This document shows, one piece after another, positions 46,801-60,738 of a stretch of DNA of 64,000 bases (positions are counted from its first letter, which is position 1; every line of letters begins with the position of its first letter). The translations under genes and the position numbers were made by a program. This DNA comes from Branchiostoma belcheri (taxonomy: Eukaryota; Chordata; Leptocardii; Amphioxiformes; Branchiostomatidae). Below the pieces are notes generated by a model, which ran no database searches, was not told the DNA's origin, and saw nothing but the letters and a program-made list of their open reading frames with translations. The DNA is taken from assembly GCF_001625305.1 (NCBI RefSeq), contig NW_017804242.1:3039750-3103749 (forward strand), written 5' to 3'.

Positions 46801-49800
46801 GTTGTATTATTTAATAAAGACCTGTATCTGTATAGCCCGTATAGCTCTTCTGTTTAACACTCCAGGATGATGATGATGATTGCTTTTTTCATCACCTTCC
46901 CAGTTGATATTTTTTCTTCACATCCGTCTCCACCCATACCATTCCTTATCCATCAGTCTCCCCAGGAGTCCAGACACCTTCAGAAAAGGACCTGTGTCAA
47001 ATTAGGTGCTTTACCAGCAGGGTGTTGAGTGTTCCAGCCCTGCAGCAGATGAATCGCCTTCTTTCTCTTCAGTTTAGACCTCTTGCTCCTGAGATGGGGT
47101 TGCTTACACCTTGTAGACAACACAAGCATGCAAGAGTCTGCTTCCATGCACTTACTCTAAGAGCCACTCACTGTCCTCCTAGGGTCACACTTTGTCAGGT
47201 TCCAGGTACTTGTTCTTCATTGGCAGTCCTAGGGACACTCATCCATTGTCTGGTTACCAAGGAAACCATGTACTGATGTAAAGGCAGTGGTACAGTAGTG
47301 AAGACCTGTTTTTTTCTTTATCTGCTTTATCTCTTGGACGTAAGCACAAATCCATTTTGTTTCTGCCTGATTGTCTGTAACACTAATACATTGTAATTGA
47401 AGTGAAAACTTCAAAGTCTTCTTTGAGTTACTGGCCTAGAATTATTCAAACACTATCTTGGCAGGAGCCACGGTAACACTTATGGTCTTCTTAGCCATAC
47501 GATAAACTCAGAGTTACCCGGTAAGTACACTCTGGCATGGTCCCAACCAGTAAATTGTAACAACAAATGTATCCAAGAATCACCATGTGTGTGTTCCAAA
47601 TAGTTCAGGGAATTTCCTAACTTCAGTATTTTCATCAGAGCCACTGATTGAAGCTACTGTAAGTCATGAAATATTCACAGTGGTTTCATGTTTGCTGTTT
47701 TTGTGGTGTCATTGATCTGCAAATATTTTGTTCTATCTTGCATTGTGTTATTACAGTTGCTTTGTAGAATGTCCTTGTTTCATCCACATACAGTATTTAA
47801 AATACTTAAAATTCCTCTTTCCTCCCACCATGAAATTAAGACATCATGAACAGAAATCAATTTTACAGTATCCTGAATATTCACTTTTCCTTTCCACGCA
47901 ATGAAAATGATAGCTAAATATCAGTGATGGCTAAATTACATCATTTTTAGGTCTTCCAAATGGTTTAGAGAACCAATCTGTAGACATTGAAATGGAAGAC
48001 TGTGTCGAGTATGACGTCAGAAGAATTCTTTGATTTAGAAAAGTAGCCATTAGAATGAATCCTGCTGCAAAATGTATCTGCATAATGGGACTTTATTGGA
48101 CGTTTGCTTCAAATTCCCCAAATGGCCCAATCATCACAGAAAAGACTTTGTTGTATGTGTTGATATTTAAGGTATATAACATTAGATACAATTGTTATTG
48201 TTATTCTCTATGAAATCGCAACATGTAATTATCTACAAAAGCATTTTTGCACTGCCAGATCCCATTTGTATCTTTGAAAAGCACAGTGTGTAGTTCTCAG
48301 CCCATGGTTTCAGGGTCACCGCTCCTACCAAGGACTTGGCTAAAAGCTGACCTGAGGTCAGTTCACGCCCCCAGATACAACGTTGCTCCAGATTAACATG
48401 GACAGCCAAGGAAACTGGACTAGGCCTCCTTGTCAGACGGTGCTGAAAGTGTTATAACGACTTGACGTTTTCTTGATGAGTCTTATTGTTGGAAGTTACG
48501 TTTAATCAACATCAGTGAAAGGCATGTAATTTAGTACTTGCAGATGGATCCTTACCAACCTGTGGAAGCCCTTGAATGAAGGTTGCCCCTAACCTTAAAC
48601 CTTTAGACAAGACATTTTCCTGAGATATTGCTTGATTTTCGGCTGTATCTGGTCACGCAGCTGTTGTAACTTGGCGGCATTTTAAAGGTCTGGTGAAAAG
48701 CCCACATGCCATGAATTTTGATTATCTACACAAATTCTATCGGCATAGTGATTTTACCTTGGTAGTGCTTAGCAGAATTCTTCCCTCGTATTTATGTAGC
48801 CTATCACCTGTTTGGCATTTACAACAACCTTTAAGTCCTAAAGAAAGAACCCGCTCACAAACTGTTCATTCACACACATTGTTCAGCACTTTCTGTGTAC
48901 AGTTGAGACTAGGCAAAAAAAAGCCATGATATTTACATTATAGTAGATGATGATTACTACTGTATATGTATTTCTGGCAAATGAAACTGAAAGCATATTT
49001 TGGCAAATAAAAGCATACTTAGCTACATTGTACATGACAGACCTTGGTTCAGCCTTGCAATAGTCATGTTTATCAATGTTTTGCACAAGATTCCAGACTT
49101 CAGATGGCATGTACATGTAGGATTACTTTCTGCCCTTTGTTCTGGGGTCTAAGACCCTGTTTTGACTGGAGTGGTTGGTTCCAAGGAAACTGCTGGTAAA
49201 GCAAATAACCACAGTTTGTTGGATTAAAACAGGTGTTCCAGCTGGGTTCAACTTGTGTTTTTCTTTTCTACTGTGTTCAATATATTCAATCAATCAATCA
49301 ATCTTTATTGCGCAACAATTGCAACAGGTACAATGTATGGCAAGTATAGACAAGAATAACAATACTAAAATCTACTTCTAAATGACTAACTCTAGACGCT
49401 ACGCTGTAACTGTGTACTATGAGTTATACAATATATATGGGACATGGATACAGTATTAACACTCATTCGAAGTGTCAGAGATGATATGGTTTCTTTTCTG
49501 GAGAGCGGAAGATATGAATTGGCCTATATATAAGGATATTGGTTCAGGACATGACATAAGTAAATTAAAAGTATCTGAGCTTGTTCTAGGTAAAGTGAGA
49601 TATATCATCATTGAGCAGTTTTGACTGCATTTGGTAATTATAGCATTTGGAAACATATTGTTTTCTCTCATTGTTAACAACATTTTTGATTTTCATATGT
49701 CCATCTCAGGTGCTCAGCCCTGGAGTATGACACCTCCTCCCTGCCCCAGACTAGTGTCATCATCACCTTCCACAACGAGGCCAGATCTGCTCTCCTCAGG

Positions 49801-52800
49801 ACCATCACTAGGTGTGTATTGCAGTGCTCCTGCAATGGTAGAATTTAGAATTGCCAGCACAAGAGAAATTCTCTCTAGTAATACATATGGCTCACTCCAA
49901 AAACTTAAAAAATCATTGCAATTTCATTATTTCCTGAAATGTATTCTGTATCATTCTGTTACAGTGAACACAGGAATCAAAAATTCAAATATATCTTCAA
50001 ATTCAAATTAATGCACCCTCAGTTGGGGAGATAAAAAGCAGTGGAAGGAGAGGGATGGCTTCTATATTCCAGTTCCATGCCCTAGACACAGTGGATTAAC
50101 AACCCATTCACTGCCCCAACAGACTCAGAAGACTTTGAGATCTTTACCTCACTTTTTTTTACCCTGTTGCCCTGGTCTTTCTGTCCTACACAGTGTGCTG
50201 AATAGAAGCCCCCCAGAGCTGGTACGAGAGATCGTCCTTATTGATGACTTCAGCGATGATCGTAAGTTAAAATTGAGCCAAAGTAGTTAGTATGTATTCA
50301 GTCTCAATTTGTTTTGTAGTTATACTGCTAAAGAGTACACAGAGTTTTCATTGGTAAAGTATTTATTACATGTATATCTATCGGTTGTTGGACAAAGCAA
50401 AGAAAAGGCATTTGATGTTGATGCATTTTTATCAGGAGATTGCCTACTATAACCCCACATTTGGCTTTTTTCATCTTTTGAAGAGCAAGGACATTGATAT
50501 GTGGACAAATTATTGCCCAATTTCTGAGATGTCACAAAGGGCAGCAAGCTCTTGAAAAATGCAAGGCCTCCTGAGAGAAATGGCCATTGATGGTGCCATT
50601 CAAGCCTTGATCGTGGAAAGAATATGAGAAGACCATTCATATGAATCAAATATCGTATCCGAACCCGACCTGAGCATGTCTTGTAACGTCATCTTTTATT
50701 GTCAGTGGTGCAAATCAAGACGTTGCTTTTTCTGGCCTGAAATACATGTATGTCCCCTAGTGATACTGCACAGAGGCCACAAACATTGGGATGTGTTGAT
50801 AGTTTGGTAACAGCTCTGGAATTTTGTTTATTCATGCCTGAAGTGTGGACTTAAAGTGTAATCTTGAGGTCACAAAGCATGCCGACCCATGAGTATACTT
50901 AGCTTTCTTAGAATATCCTCTTTGAATTGTTCCCATTATTTCAACCCAGTGTACTTTCCCTCGACTGGAACGGCACTGAATGTCGGCATGCCAGATGACG
51001 CACGCTAGATGTACGGCCATTTGTAGACCTGTTCTTTAATGTAATCAGAATGTTTTACACGACCTTCGTCTGTCCTCTGCTTTGGATCAGGATTTGCCGG
51101 AGAGTAGACCCTCATCAATCAATAGCACCGAAAAGTAAGGGTGCAGCCTGACCTGGACCTGGCCTTCCATTACTTGGTGACATTTTTGTGGACATTAGCA
51201 AATCTATTGGTTTCAGTCATAAATTCCTCTCCAGGGCCATTTGTGGGGCTGCAGGGATTAGGGTACCACCCTGGACCTCTAGCTTGCCTACAAGGAAAAG
51301 CACTGAAGATAATGCGCATGTCTCGTGGGATTTAGGTGTCCTTTAATGTTGCTCTTCCAGTCAGGTACTACGTGCGGGTCAGTCATCAATAGCAGATGGG
51401 GAAGTTTAGAATATTTAAAGACCATAAATAAAATCTAGCTTGCAAACCACACATCAAGGTATACAACTATCCATTTGTGATGGTAGTCACATGTACCTGG
51501 GAAGGGTTATTACTGGTACTTTGGGATAATATGTACACCTGAGGAGGTCCATATATCAGCCCCTTATACTTTTGTACTCTTATACTCCTTACACCTTGGC
51601 TCTATTACCTGGTCTAAATCTTAACAAATCATCCTTTTGATACTCAAGGAATATTGTCTCATCCAGACATAAAATTCAACATTTACAGTGGCACCATGTC
51701 CCAGGTTACATCTTCGCGGGTTTCACAGGTTCTTTTTTTTACAGTTGACTTTGTCAGTTTGACGTACTGCCTCATCTCAGTGTCATGTGGTGGTTGTAAA
51801 TTTTCTGTCCTGTGTTGTCCCTCCCAGCGGAGGACTGCAAGCAGCTGACGTCCATCCCTAAGGTCCGCTGCCTCCGCAACGAGCGCAGAGAAGGTCAGTC
51901 AAAGTCAAAGAAAACATACTGAAGACAAATAACCTTACACATAACTCATCTCAACTTTTGTTGTATTCCATCTCTAGATTATGAGTATTGATATTACGAG
52001 GTTGACCCCATATTAATGGAAATCTATTGATAAAAAATTATGAACTCTCATAGTCTGTAGATAGCCATTACTGTCTATTGTTACCAGAGATTGCAGCGTA
52101 GACCAGTGATGATGAAGATACAGTATAATGATCATCACTGGAGGGTATGAATATAGAAATAGGCACTTTTTCTCCTGGTGTGGAAATGGAATGGTTCCAA
52201 GTGGGCTTGATGGAGTGAGTGGGAGTGAGTGTGTGACAGATGTATACATGTCCCTTGTCATATTCATGTCCTGTCCGCCAGGACATTATGATTACATGTG
52301 TCTGTGAGCTGTCGGAATGAGACAAGATGAGTCATTAACCATTATCAGCTGTCTGCTGGGCCACCTCATAAAGTCCCTCTGTGTCCAATTGTTATGCTAG
52401 ACCAGTATTGCCCTATGGGGTAGATATAGTGAAAGGTAAAACACAATAAATTGGTACTGTTTTACTCATATTTATGATGTATATAGACTGAGTCAACCCT
52501 TTTTTTCAGTGCAGGCACCTGAATCTTTATGTACTCCTATAAGTTCCTCTTTTCGCCAGGAGGATAACCCATTAGTTATAGTAGACATTATTTCTCAGAC
52601 AGGAAAATCTAATTATCAGTCTGGATTTCCAGCAGGTCTAATTACTCTGCACCTAAATGTCTTCCACCGGGGAAATAAACGCCCCATCTGTATGCAAATT
52701 TCCTTCTGTGAGTGGAGACGGGCCAGAAATATGATCATGACGCAGATGGATTTGGCATCCTGCGAGTCATAATCAATTTACTCACAGAGTTCTTTTCTGC

Positions 52801-55800
52801 ATGAGATTTATGCTGCCCCTAAAAGGATTTTATATGATGTAATCTTGCTGAGACAGACTAAGCCTGATGCATTACTACGAAGCACAGGTTCCATTTACAT
52901 GCTTTTGTAAAGACCCAGATCGAATATGAAAGCTATCAACTTCAAAGAGGAAGACTTGTACTATTGAGTGCTTTTTAAAAAGAGGAGAAAGTAAATTTTG
53001 CAGTTGGACAGTTTCATGTCAAGGCTAATGGTTGCTATGGTAACAGATCTGCAGTCTAACTTTTGGTTGTCAAACTTTCAAAGGTGGGCCAGTTGAAGTA
53101 ATATTTTGGTTCTCGTGCAATATATGTTATGTCCATAGCATGTCTAAAACATGAGACAACAGAAGTGAAAGCTGTACTGCAAACTTTTTATGTGATTTGC
53201 TGACATCTACTCAAATACCAAATATCATAAGATTTGTCCACAACTTCTTGAGTTCTTGAGTTAAGCTGACCACAAAGAAACCCACCCACTAACAGATAGC
53301 ACTGAAAACTTTCTTGGCCAAGGCAATATGTGTACATTGTACTTGTATGTAAGAGAAAGTCCTGCATTTGAATTGAATTGAACTACCCCACCACATTCAC
53401 CTCAAAAAAGGTTTATCATCGTAAGTTAGCCCAGTAAGATGACACTGACCAGGTTAGTGCCCGCCCCTCACCTCCTGTGCATGTTATTGTTTTGCAGGGT
53501 TGATGAGATCACGGGTGAAAGGTGCGGACGCCTCCAACTCGGACGTGTTGACCTTCCTGGACAGTCACTGTGAGGCTAACAAGGACTGGCTGCAACCACT
53601 GCTGCAGAGGGTGAAGGAGGTCAGTTCATCACATTCAACACTGCTGCGTAGAACTTGTGGCTTAAGGCACTGCCAGTGCAGTTCTTTGGTGCAGACATTT
53701 GGAAATGAGCCAAGGCATCAGCATAAAAAAAGAGGGAATTCTACCCTTCTTGTAACTTTGTAGAATATGCTCCTGTTAATAGTCTGTAATTTCCCACTCT
53801 TCCTGTCATACTTTTTAATTCTCATTTACCTCAAGGCATGTCTATGTACGCACAAAACTGTCACCTTAAATGTGAAGACAATTCAGAAGAAGAAAGATCT
53901 GAGTGATGAAGTAACAGGTTCTTCCTTTCCTTTGGCTCACGGCAGCTGTGACCTTCGTGTTATCTTTCGGTGCCATCACCTTGAAAGTTGCTTACAAATC
54001 TTTACACAGGACCCCACACGTGTGGTGAGCCCCATCATTGATGTCATCAGTATGGACACCTTCCAGTATATTGGTGCTTCTTCCGAACTGAGGGGAGGTG
54101 AGACCATATTGACTTTACTGTCACACGTACCGCTGAAAGGAAAACATGGGATTAGGTCTACCAGTATACATGGAATTTGTAGATTTGCTGACGGATTAAC
54201 CAAGTGTCACTTCAAGTTTGGACACTTTAGGAGGTCTTGTAACTTCTTTAGACAACTTGACAGTTTCTGCATGCTGTGACCAGTCATAAAATATGAGATC
54301 CAGAGAAAGGGACCCAGACCTATAGTAATTAGGGGTACATGTACATTATGACAGAAAAAGTTAAAAATAGGTAAAGTTGATTTTACCCATGCCAGTGATT
54401 CAATTTTTCCAGCTCACACGTTTTGATGAATGGAACTACTAAAATAGAAGAGATGGTATCCCACTGAAGTCAGAATAAAGCATCATGCATGGCCTTGTTC
54501 TTTCCCATGTATTTGCAGGATTTGACTGGAGCCTTCATTTTAAGTGGGAACATCTATCAGAAACCCAGAAAGCCTCAAGAAAAGACCCAACTGAACCCAT
54601 CAAGTAAGAGATTGTCAAGATTATAGTTACATGTACATGCATTGGCAGATGCTGTTAACTTTTCCAAATATGTCATCACAAAACAATGTATTGGACAATG
54701 CATGGAAAAGTGGTATCTCAAAGTAGACTGAGGCAGATTCTTGTCTTTCAGTTGTCCTTTGTCTTAATACCTAATCTCAGAGACATTACAGGAATGTGTA
54801 GGATCTGCTTATTGGCATGAAAGATAGAATCTAACATAATTGAAAAGTGTTAATGATCTTGAAACACAAAATCGTATCCTCTGGCAGGACACCAATGATT
54901 GCTGGTGGCCTGTTTGTTATCGACAAGTCGTGGTTCAACAAACTGGGCAAGTATGACACCATGATGGACATCTGGGGAGGGGAGAACTTCGGTAGGTGCT
55001 TCAACAGATTTCCTTACTTCTTAGACTCATGAAGCTTAAAAAAATTGTGAGAACGAGATGGTTTAAGATATATGTACATGTAATCTGGACAGTTGTGACA
55101 TCACACACTTATATTAAGATGGTTTTGTTTGAGGCTGTTTCCAAGTCTCAAGAAGCATATATTAAATGCATTTTTAAAGTCATATCTTATCAGAGCTGGC
55201 TGTGGTATTTTCTGTCCCTGCCTCAACCACTTAAACAGTCATGACTTTCAGAAAGAGGTGCTGTTTGACCTTAGCTGCACCTCTAACCTTTCTGGAAGAC
55301 AGAGTCATTCTGATGTTCTGCTAGCTTCTAGTCAGTTATAACTTATAACTTATATAAGCCTTCGGAAACAAATCACTGAACTTTTCAGTGCTGACAAGAC
55401 CCAACAGGAAACAAATTACACACAGGTTTGTTAACTCAAACATATCCATTTTGGTAGGGAACACTTTGATAACTAATGATAACATACAGACTTAATCACA
55501 GGACATTACTGGAAGCAGACAAGCAGACAATGAATAAAACAATGTGTTGGTAACAGTGCTGGAGGGTTTTGACGGGACCAATGAATCACAGTCCCTTGTC
55601 ACTTCTAATCTGATCTTCACAAGGAATGTAAGAACCATGGGTGCCCAATTGTCTATTGCTAAGCCTTGAAATTTTTGTTGAAGGTGTTTGTGTTCACCGA
55701 GCTCCACATTTTTCCGCGGATTAGTCTTGAAGTATTTTCACGTTGCCAATCTGATCAAAACATCTCTGAAAGCTGTAATTGAGAGAGTGTTGGTTACAGT

Positions 55801-58800
55801 TAAAAGCCACATAACATTTTAGAAATACCTCTTCTCTGTTACTAACAATATTAGTTGTGTTTACCTCAGACTGATGGTTTGCTTTAGTGGGTGGCGTCTT
55901 CCTTGATCAAACGAGAACATATTTCCAATGGTAATGCTATTTGTATTACCTTGATCGTCCCCAAAAAGGTGAAACGTTCAAACCAAATTGTTCCCTCTGA
56001 TGAAATAACTCCTGCATGATTCAGCAAGGGCAGGCTTCCCTAATGGACGATGGTGAACTTTAACGTCAGTGCTCAATTCTGCAGCTGGGGTACCCAAGGG
56101 TCTCCCATAATGGTTTCAACATTTGGTACTTTGACTTTTATCTTCACCATTTGACTTTTATGTTATAATTTGATTTTGGCTTTTATATTGCAAATGGGAA
56201 TACAGTTTTTGACTGCCTGCATCAGTCTCAAAATGTAGTATGCACTGTCAGTTCCATATGGTTTCTGGCAAAGTTTTTTTTAATGGTACTGAAGGTAATA
56301 AACTGTCAGATTTCATATCCCTTTTGTCCTATTCTGAGGGTCCCATAATGTCAAGGCTAAATATAGTAATGTAATGTTTCCTATTCATGCATAATGTTGC
56401 TATCACTTTCTGCATGGTACTTCTGTGGTTACTGGTAGTTAGGAATTCTGCCAATTTTCTTTGGACTCTCATATACTCAATCACAGGTGAAGGGCATGAC
56501 CTCTGATGGATTTATGTCATTAGTGTGAAGGTCAAAAAGATCCCCTGTGTTCTATGCTACTTTGTTTTATTCTCCTGATACAGAAATCTCTTTCCGTGTA
56601 TGGATGTGTGGTGGCAGTCTGGAAATTATTCCCTGCAGCAGAGTCGGACATGTTTTCAGAAAAAGACACCCCTACACCTTTCCAGAAGGAAATGCAAATA
56701 CATATATAAAGTATGTGATTATCAGATCTTTTATAGAATTTTATAGTTTTACAGTTGTTTAATAATGTACAGAAAATTGACTTTGTAGAGACATAGTTTC
56801 GCAGTAGGAGAGGCCAAATGGTATTTGCCATGTTTGAATTGTATTTAACGCAATGCAAGACAGGATATATCATGGTTGCATTTTGGTGACTGCAAACATA
56901 AAACTAATGCAAATATTTTACAATTTACAGCACATGTTATACGTGTAAGACCACAATTCTTCAACCATCTGCTCTTGATTGTTTGCATTCTAACTTTTAC
57001 TTTTCTTGACTTCTTCCTGCAGAAATACACGCCGCACTGCTGAAGTGTGGATGGATGATTATAAAAATAACTTTTATGCTGCGAGACCCTCAGCAAAGGG
57101 AAAACCATATGGAAAGTAAGTGTTCATATCATATCATACAATCCATGAGTCACTCTGTAGAACCATGAACTTGGAGCTAAAACCTCAACAGCGTACCAGT
57201 AAACGAGATGCCTTCTGTGCCAGTGAGGTATCTGGGTTGGAAGCTGAATTGAGATAAAGTTGTCAATGTTACCAGATAGAAATATCATGGACCAACCTTG
57301 TTATTGAAAGAAAGAGGAATGTTAATACATGTATTTTGCTTGTTTTAATCATGGGCATACTTTAGGCCCCATATGTGTCCAGCTGGTCCCTTGAAATAAT
57401 TTATAGCTATAACTTAATGTATGATACCACTAAATGAACTGTAAAATGCACAATGGAAAATGGATTATGCACCCATTGTCTAGAGTTCACTGTGGCATTG
57501 TTTTTAACAGTAATTATGGCATTCTTTTCAACAGTGTTCAAGGCAGAAAAGAACTTCGAGAGAAGCTGAACTGCAAGACTTTCCAGTGGTACTTAGAAAA
57601 TGTCTACCCAGAACTGGAGTAAGTCTTCCATGTCTTTGCTAGTCGTTTTAACCCCAAACAAACAACACTACCCCTGTAAACAATTAAGCTCTAAATGTGT
57701 ATTTTCTTTTCCCAGGAATAGTTCTCTTCAGATGGCTTAAGTCATCAAAGGTCTTAAAACTAATGAGTGTTGACTGTAAATCAGCCATGAAATCATGGCT
57801 CCGCCTTGTAAACTACCATATTGGAGATGGACCGTGGATAAGAATGATGGATAGATGCCACCCACAGGGACACATGGAACTCAATTTGTGGCCAAATGTC
57901 AACTTAAGTCCATTACAAACTCAATTGGGCCTCTAATCTCAGTTTTGAAAAAAAATATTTCTGCTGAGTTTGAAATATAACAGTTACAGTAGTTAACCTG
58001 TTTGAGTCAGGAGAAAAGAGAAGGGGCAAACATGGCATTTTCAAGAGGAAGAGGGTTCTGAAGAGTCTGTTTCTGAAATCTAGTAGTGTTCCATTTATAA
58101 GTAGATAAACAAGATTTGTAGTTAGTCAAGTAGAAAATTAGATATAGAAGTTACAAAGTGACAGTTTGTTTTGTAAAAGTTTAGGTTTTTTGTCCAAAAT
58201 GAATGTTGAACTAATTGAGGTACTGAATCTGAAGGCCCCCACTCCAACTGTTTTGTAATCATGCCCAGCTTTGTAGTCTGTGTGTGGGGATAAACATGTG
58301 GAAATTGTCCACACCTGTGGTCTCTGCCACTTAATTTTATTTGTTTGCTCTAAATCCTCTTCAAAGATTGAAGGGACACAAACTGGTGGGACATTTGGGA
58401 CTGTGACAGCTGTGCTGTTGTTAGCCGATAATCACATAATCCAGAAAGAATATCTTGATAAATGTACATGTATTTTTATTTACTATGTTCATATGAAAGA
58501 CAAAGGAATTAACTTTTGTTCGTAAAAAAAATGTGATATTTTTTATATTTTCAAATAGATAACAATATCATAGAAATCAAAGTAAATGTGGGACATCATT
58601 GCTTGAAGTTTTAGGTAATTTGGTACCATGGAAAACAAGAGCAAAATCATGTAATATTTTACCCTCCTCTGACAGGATGTTACAGCCACCAAAAGTCTGT
58701 CTACATGTGTATCAGGTCAGAGAAATGGTGCTTAGAAAGCTGTGGTGGTATGCATGTGGAAGTAAATGTATTAAGTGAAGGTGATGGACTGTACTAACAG

Positions 58801-60738
58801 TTATGGTGGTAACTGGATGGTGTTGCAACATTGTCAGAAAGGAATCATTTTGCATACATGTAACCTGTCTAAGATAGCTGTGCCTTTGAAGAATGCAGAA
58901 CATGCTGTTAAAAATAAGGAAGATGGGCATGAGTTTAAGTATGTGCAGTGCAACTAATGCCAGGCAAATGAACTTTTTCTCCTCTCTTGCATGTTCTTTG
59001 GCTATGGAGCTGAGCAATGCTGTAGACATGCTTTACAGGAATATTCCATTTTTTTAAAGAAATTGTAATGAACTTTCTCTGTAGATTACATTGTGTGTGA
59101 TGCATTTCAAACTTGTGGTGGAATGACTGCGTACAAGAGTTAATTAACTAGATGTATCGGTATTCAATGTCTGACAGAAATTCTGTATTTGCTGCAGGAT
59201 TCCTGGCAAACGCAGCACCCTTTGGGGGGAACTGAAGCAGGCCAATCAGTGTCTGGACACACTGGGGCACAAGCCGCCTGGTGCGGTGGGCATGCAGGCC
59301 TGCAACTTACATCCTGGGGGAGGCCTAGCTTCACGTCAGGTCAGTATCACAGATAGATACATATAACGTTACACATGTACTAATTTATGCTGTGAGTATT
59401 GAGTAACACAAGACTGTGAAGAGCTGGAGTAGATAGACTAGTTTTCAGTAGAATTTTTGTAGAATACATGTACAAAGAAATACCGGTATCTGTTAACAAT
59501 ATTTAAGTGCTGCTGGTATATGGTAATGGCTGCAGGGTTGATATGGTAACTATGCTTCAAAGGATAGGTCCTTTACAAGTTGATTGAAACCTTCCAGTAT
59601 GGGGGTTGATTAGAACTGTGTGTGATAAGCACATTGTTGAGAGACTTGCACAAGTGGTGGTAGAGTTGATGGAGGGAGTAATCTCATTTCTTCATTCAAC
59701 ATCACTACATTTATCTGAAAGTATGTTGCTATGTAATCTTTCATTCAGGAATGGGCCTTGACCAAGTCTCACACTATCCAGCACGGATCACACTCATGGT
59801 GCCTGGCCGCTGACACAGCCATCCCGGGAACACTGGTGTACCTCTTCACATGCAACGAACAAGAAACAAAATGGTGGGTGTCGGCTGATAGAGCTGTCAG
59901 CGATAACTTGATCCGATGTACACTCTGGGAATTGTTTGACAACTTGCCAAGCAAGAAATTGAACCATGTCAGAATGACATTCCCATAGACCTGGGATTAC
60001 TTTGCAATTTTCTGTGCAGATATCGCAATATACCTCACTCACTCATAATCTGACAGAAGTTCGTGAAAAGACAGGTGTCTGAAAGTTAAAGCTAAACACT
60101 ATAAGTACACTTTGACAGCATGCTTGTTGTTTTAATAAATTTTGCTGATATAGTCATAAGTCATCAGTAGGTGAGAGCAGTTTTTAAGCTGGGTCCACTG
60201 TTTTTTTTCGTCTATGACAATTGATGTTCCTTGATTTATGGCCTTGATTCCTGACAGAGTGAGTGTGATGGAAGACTTGCTGGTAGTTATAATGAAGCAA
60301 TTTGTAAACATGATAGCAGAAAATTCTCGGAGCACAGTTGGAGCGGGATGTATGGAGTCTATGATGTGTCTGTCAGTGTATTACAGGGATATATGACTTC
60401 TGCTGGGGCAGGAGACAGCACTGTCATTTTCTCTTTATGTTTCCGGAAGGTTCTCAAAAGTACAGATGTAAAAGTGACATTCTTTATACTTACCTATGGC
60501 ATGAGGTATGAGGTGAATCCCTTGCCTGTGTTTTGTATTTGTCAGCCCATTAAGTATATTTCTGGGTTCTTGTTTACAGAGGTGGAAACGACAGGACCGC
60601 CTGATCATGCACGTTGCCACAGGACTGTGCCTGGACAGTGTGGAAGCTGCCCAGGGTCTGGGGGTCACCATCGAGCAGTGTGACAAAACCAGAGTCTCCC
60701 AGCAGTGGGAGTACACTCTGGACAGGAAACAGAGATGA
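37833..60738 (+). CDS. GALNT2: Polypeptide N-acetylgalactosaminyltransferase 2
   Basis: Golgi type II membrane enzyme that starts mucin-type O-glycosylation by adding GalNAc to Ser/Thr. Fifteen exons: 37833-37970, 43729-43904, 49710-49811, 50194-50261, 51828-51893, 53498-53619, 54010-54097, 54519-54603, 54888-54991, 56584-56710, 57023-57115, 57535-57618, 59198-59339, 59749-59873, 60582-60738. All junctions are in phase, giving 558 residues (human 571). The N-terminus MRRRLTRSR plus a hydrophobic anchor at 10-28 ending WVLGIVYY is diagnostic of GALNT2. [16 protein letters not shown] begins the GT-A domain; the metal-binding DSH is at 205-207, WGGEN at 311-315, and His 339 in RVGHVFRK is the other metal ligand by family analogy. 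A C-terminal ricin-type lectin domain runs from about 430 with CLD motifs at 436 and near 510. The last intron has an alternative frame-keeping boundary (59877 with 60580) that would add two residues. The gene is intact. Confidence 0.95.
39653..39680. repeat. Decayed copy of the CAAGGACATTATA palindrome family
   Basis: GCAAGGACATTA and TATTTCCTTGC form imperfect arms. It lies in GALNT2 intron 1. Confidence 0.45.
41608..41628. repeat. Shortened copy of the CAAGGACATTATA palindrome family
   Basis: CAAGGACATTATA is followed directly by CGTCCTTG, so the outer halves of both arms are kept and the inner right arm is lost. It lies in GALNT2 intron 1. Confidence 0.5.
42242..42315 (+). repeat. Unclassified interspersed repeat with CCCTTGGGCC core
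   Basis: AAATCCTTCCC ... CCATT(C/T)CCATA.CCCTTGGGCCACACAGTT. The same sequence recurs at 18119-18184 (plus) and, inverted, at 22015-22060. No termini could be defined. Confidence 0.5.
43905..49709 (+). other. GALNT2 intron 2
   Basis: 5.8 kb with no recognisable exon. It contains a GAT trinucleotide run near 46866-46880, a GTAGA-type degenerate run at 44384-44411 and a LINE-like 3' tail at 49287 onward near the right end. Confidence 0.6.
49287..49440 (-). mobile_element. 3' end of a non-LTR retrotransposon (minus strand)
   Basis: Read on the minus strand the sequence ends AATAAAGATTGATTGATTGATTGA, the usual poly-A-signal plus tetranucleotide tail of CR1/L2-like LINEs. The body upstream of the tail on the minus strand shows no certain reverse-transcriptase motif, so the copy is truncated and the class is uncertain. 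Confidence 0.5.
53031..53044. promoter_or_regulatory. RFX-type X-box motif
   Basis: GTTGCTATGGTAAC is a full palindromic X-box half-site pair (GTTGC, AT, GGTAAC). It lies in GALNT2 intron 5. One such match can occur by chance. Confidence 0.3.
54992..56583 (+). other. GALNT2 intron 9
   Basis: 1.6 kb between the WGGEN exon and the EISFRVW exon. No repeat or coding exon was recognised. Confidence 0.5.
57619..59197 (+). other. GALNT2 intron 12
   Basis: 1.6 kb between the last exon of the catalytic domain and the first lectin exon. No repeat or coding exon was recognised. This intron separates the two functional halves of the protein. Confidence 0.5.
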
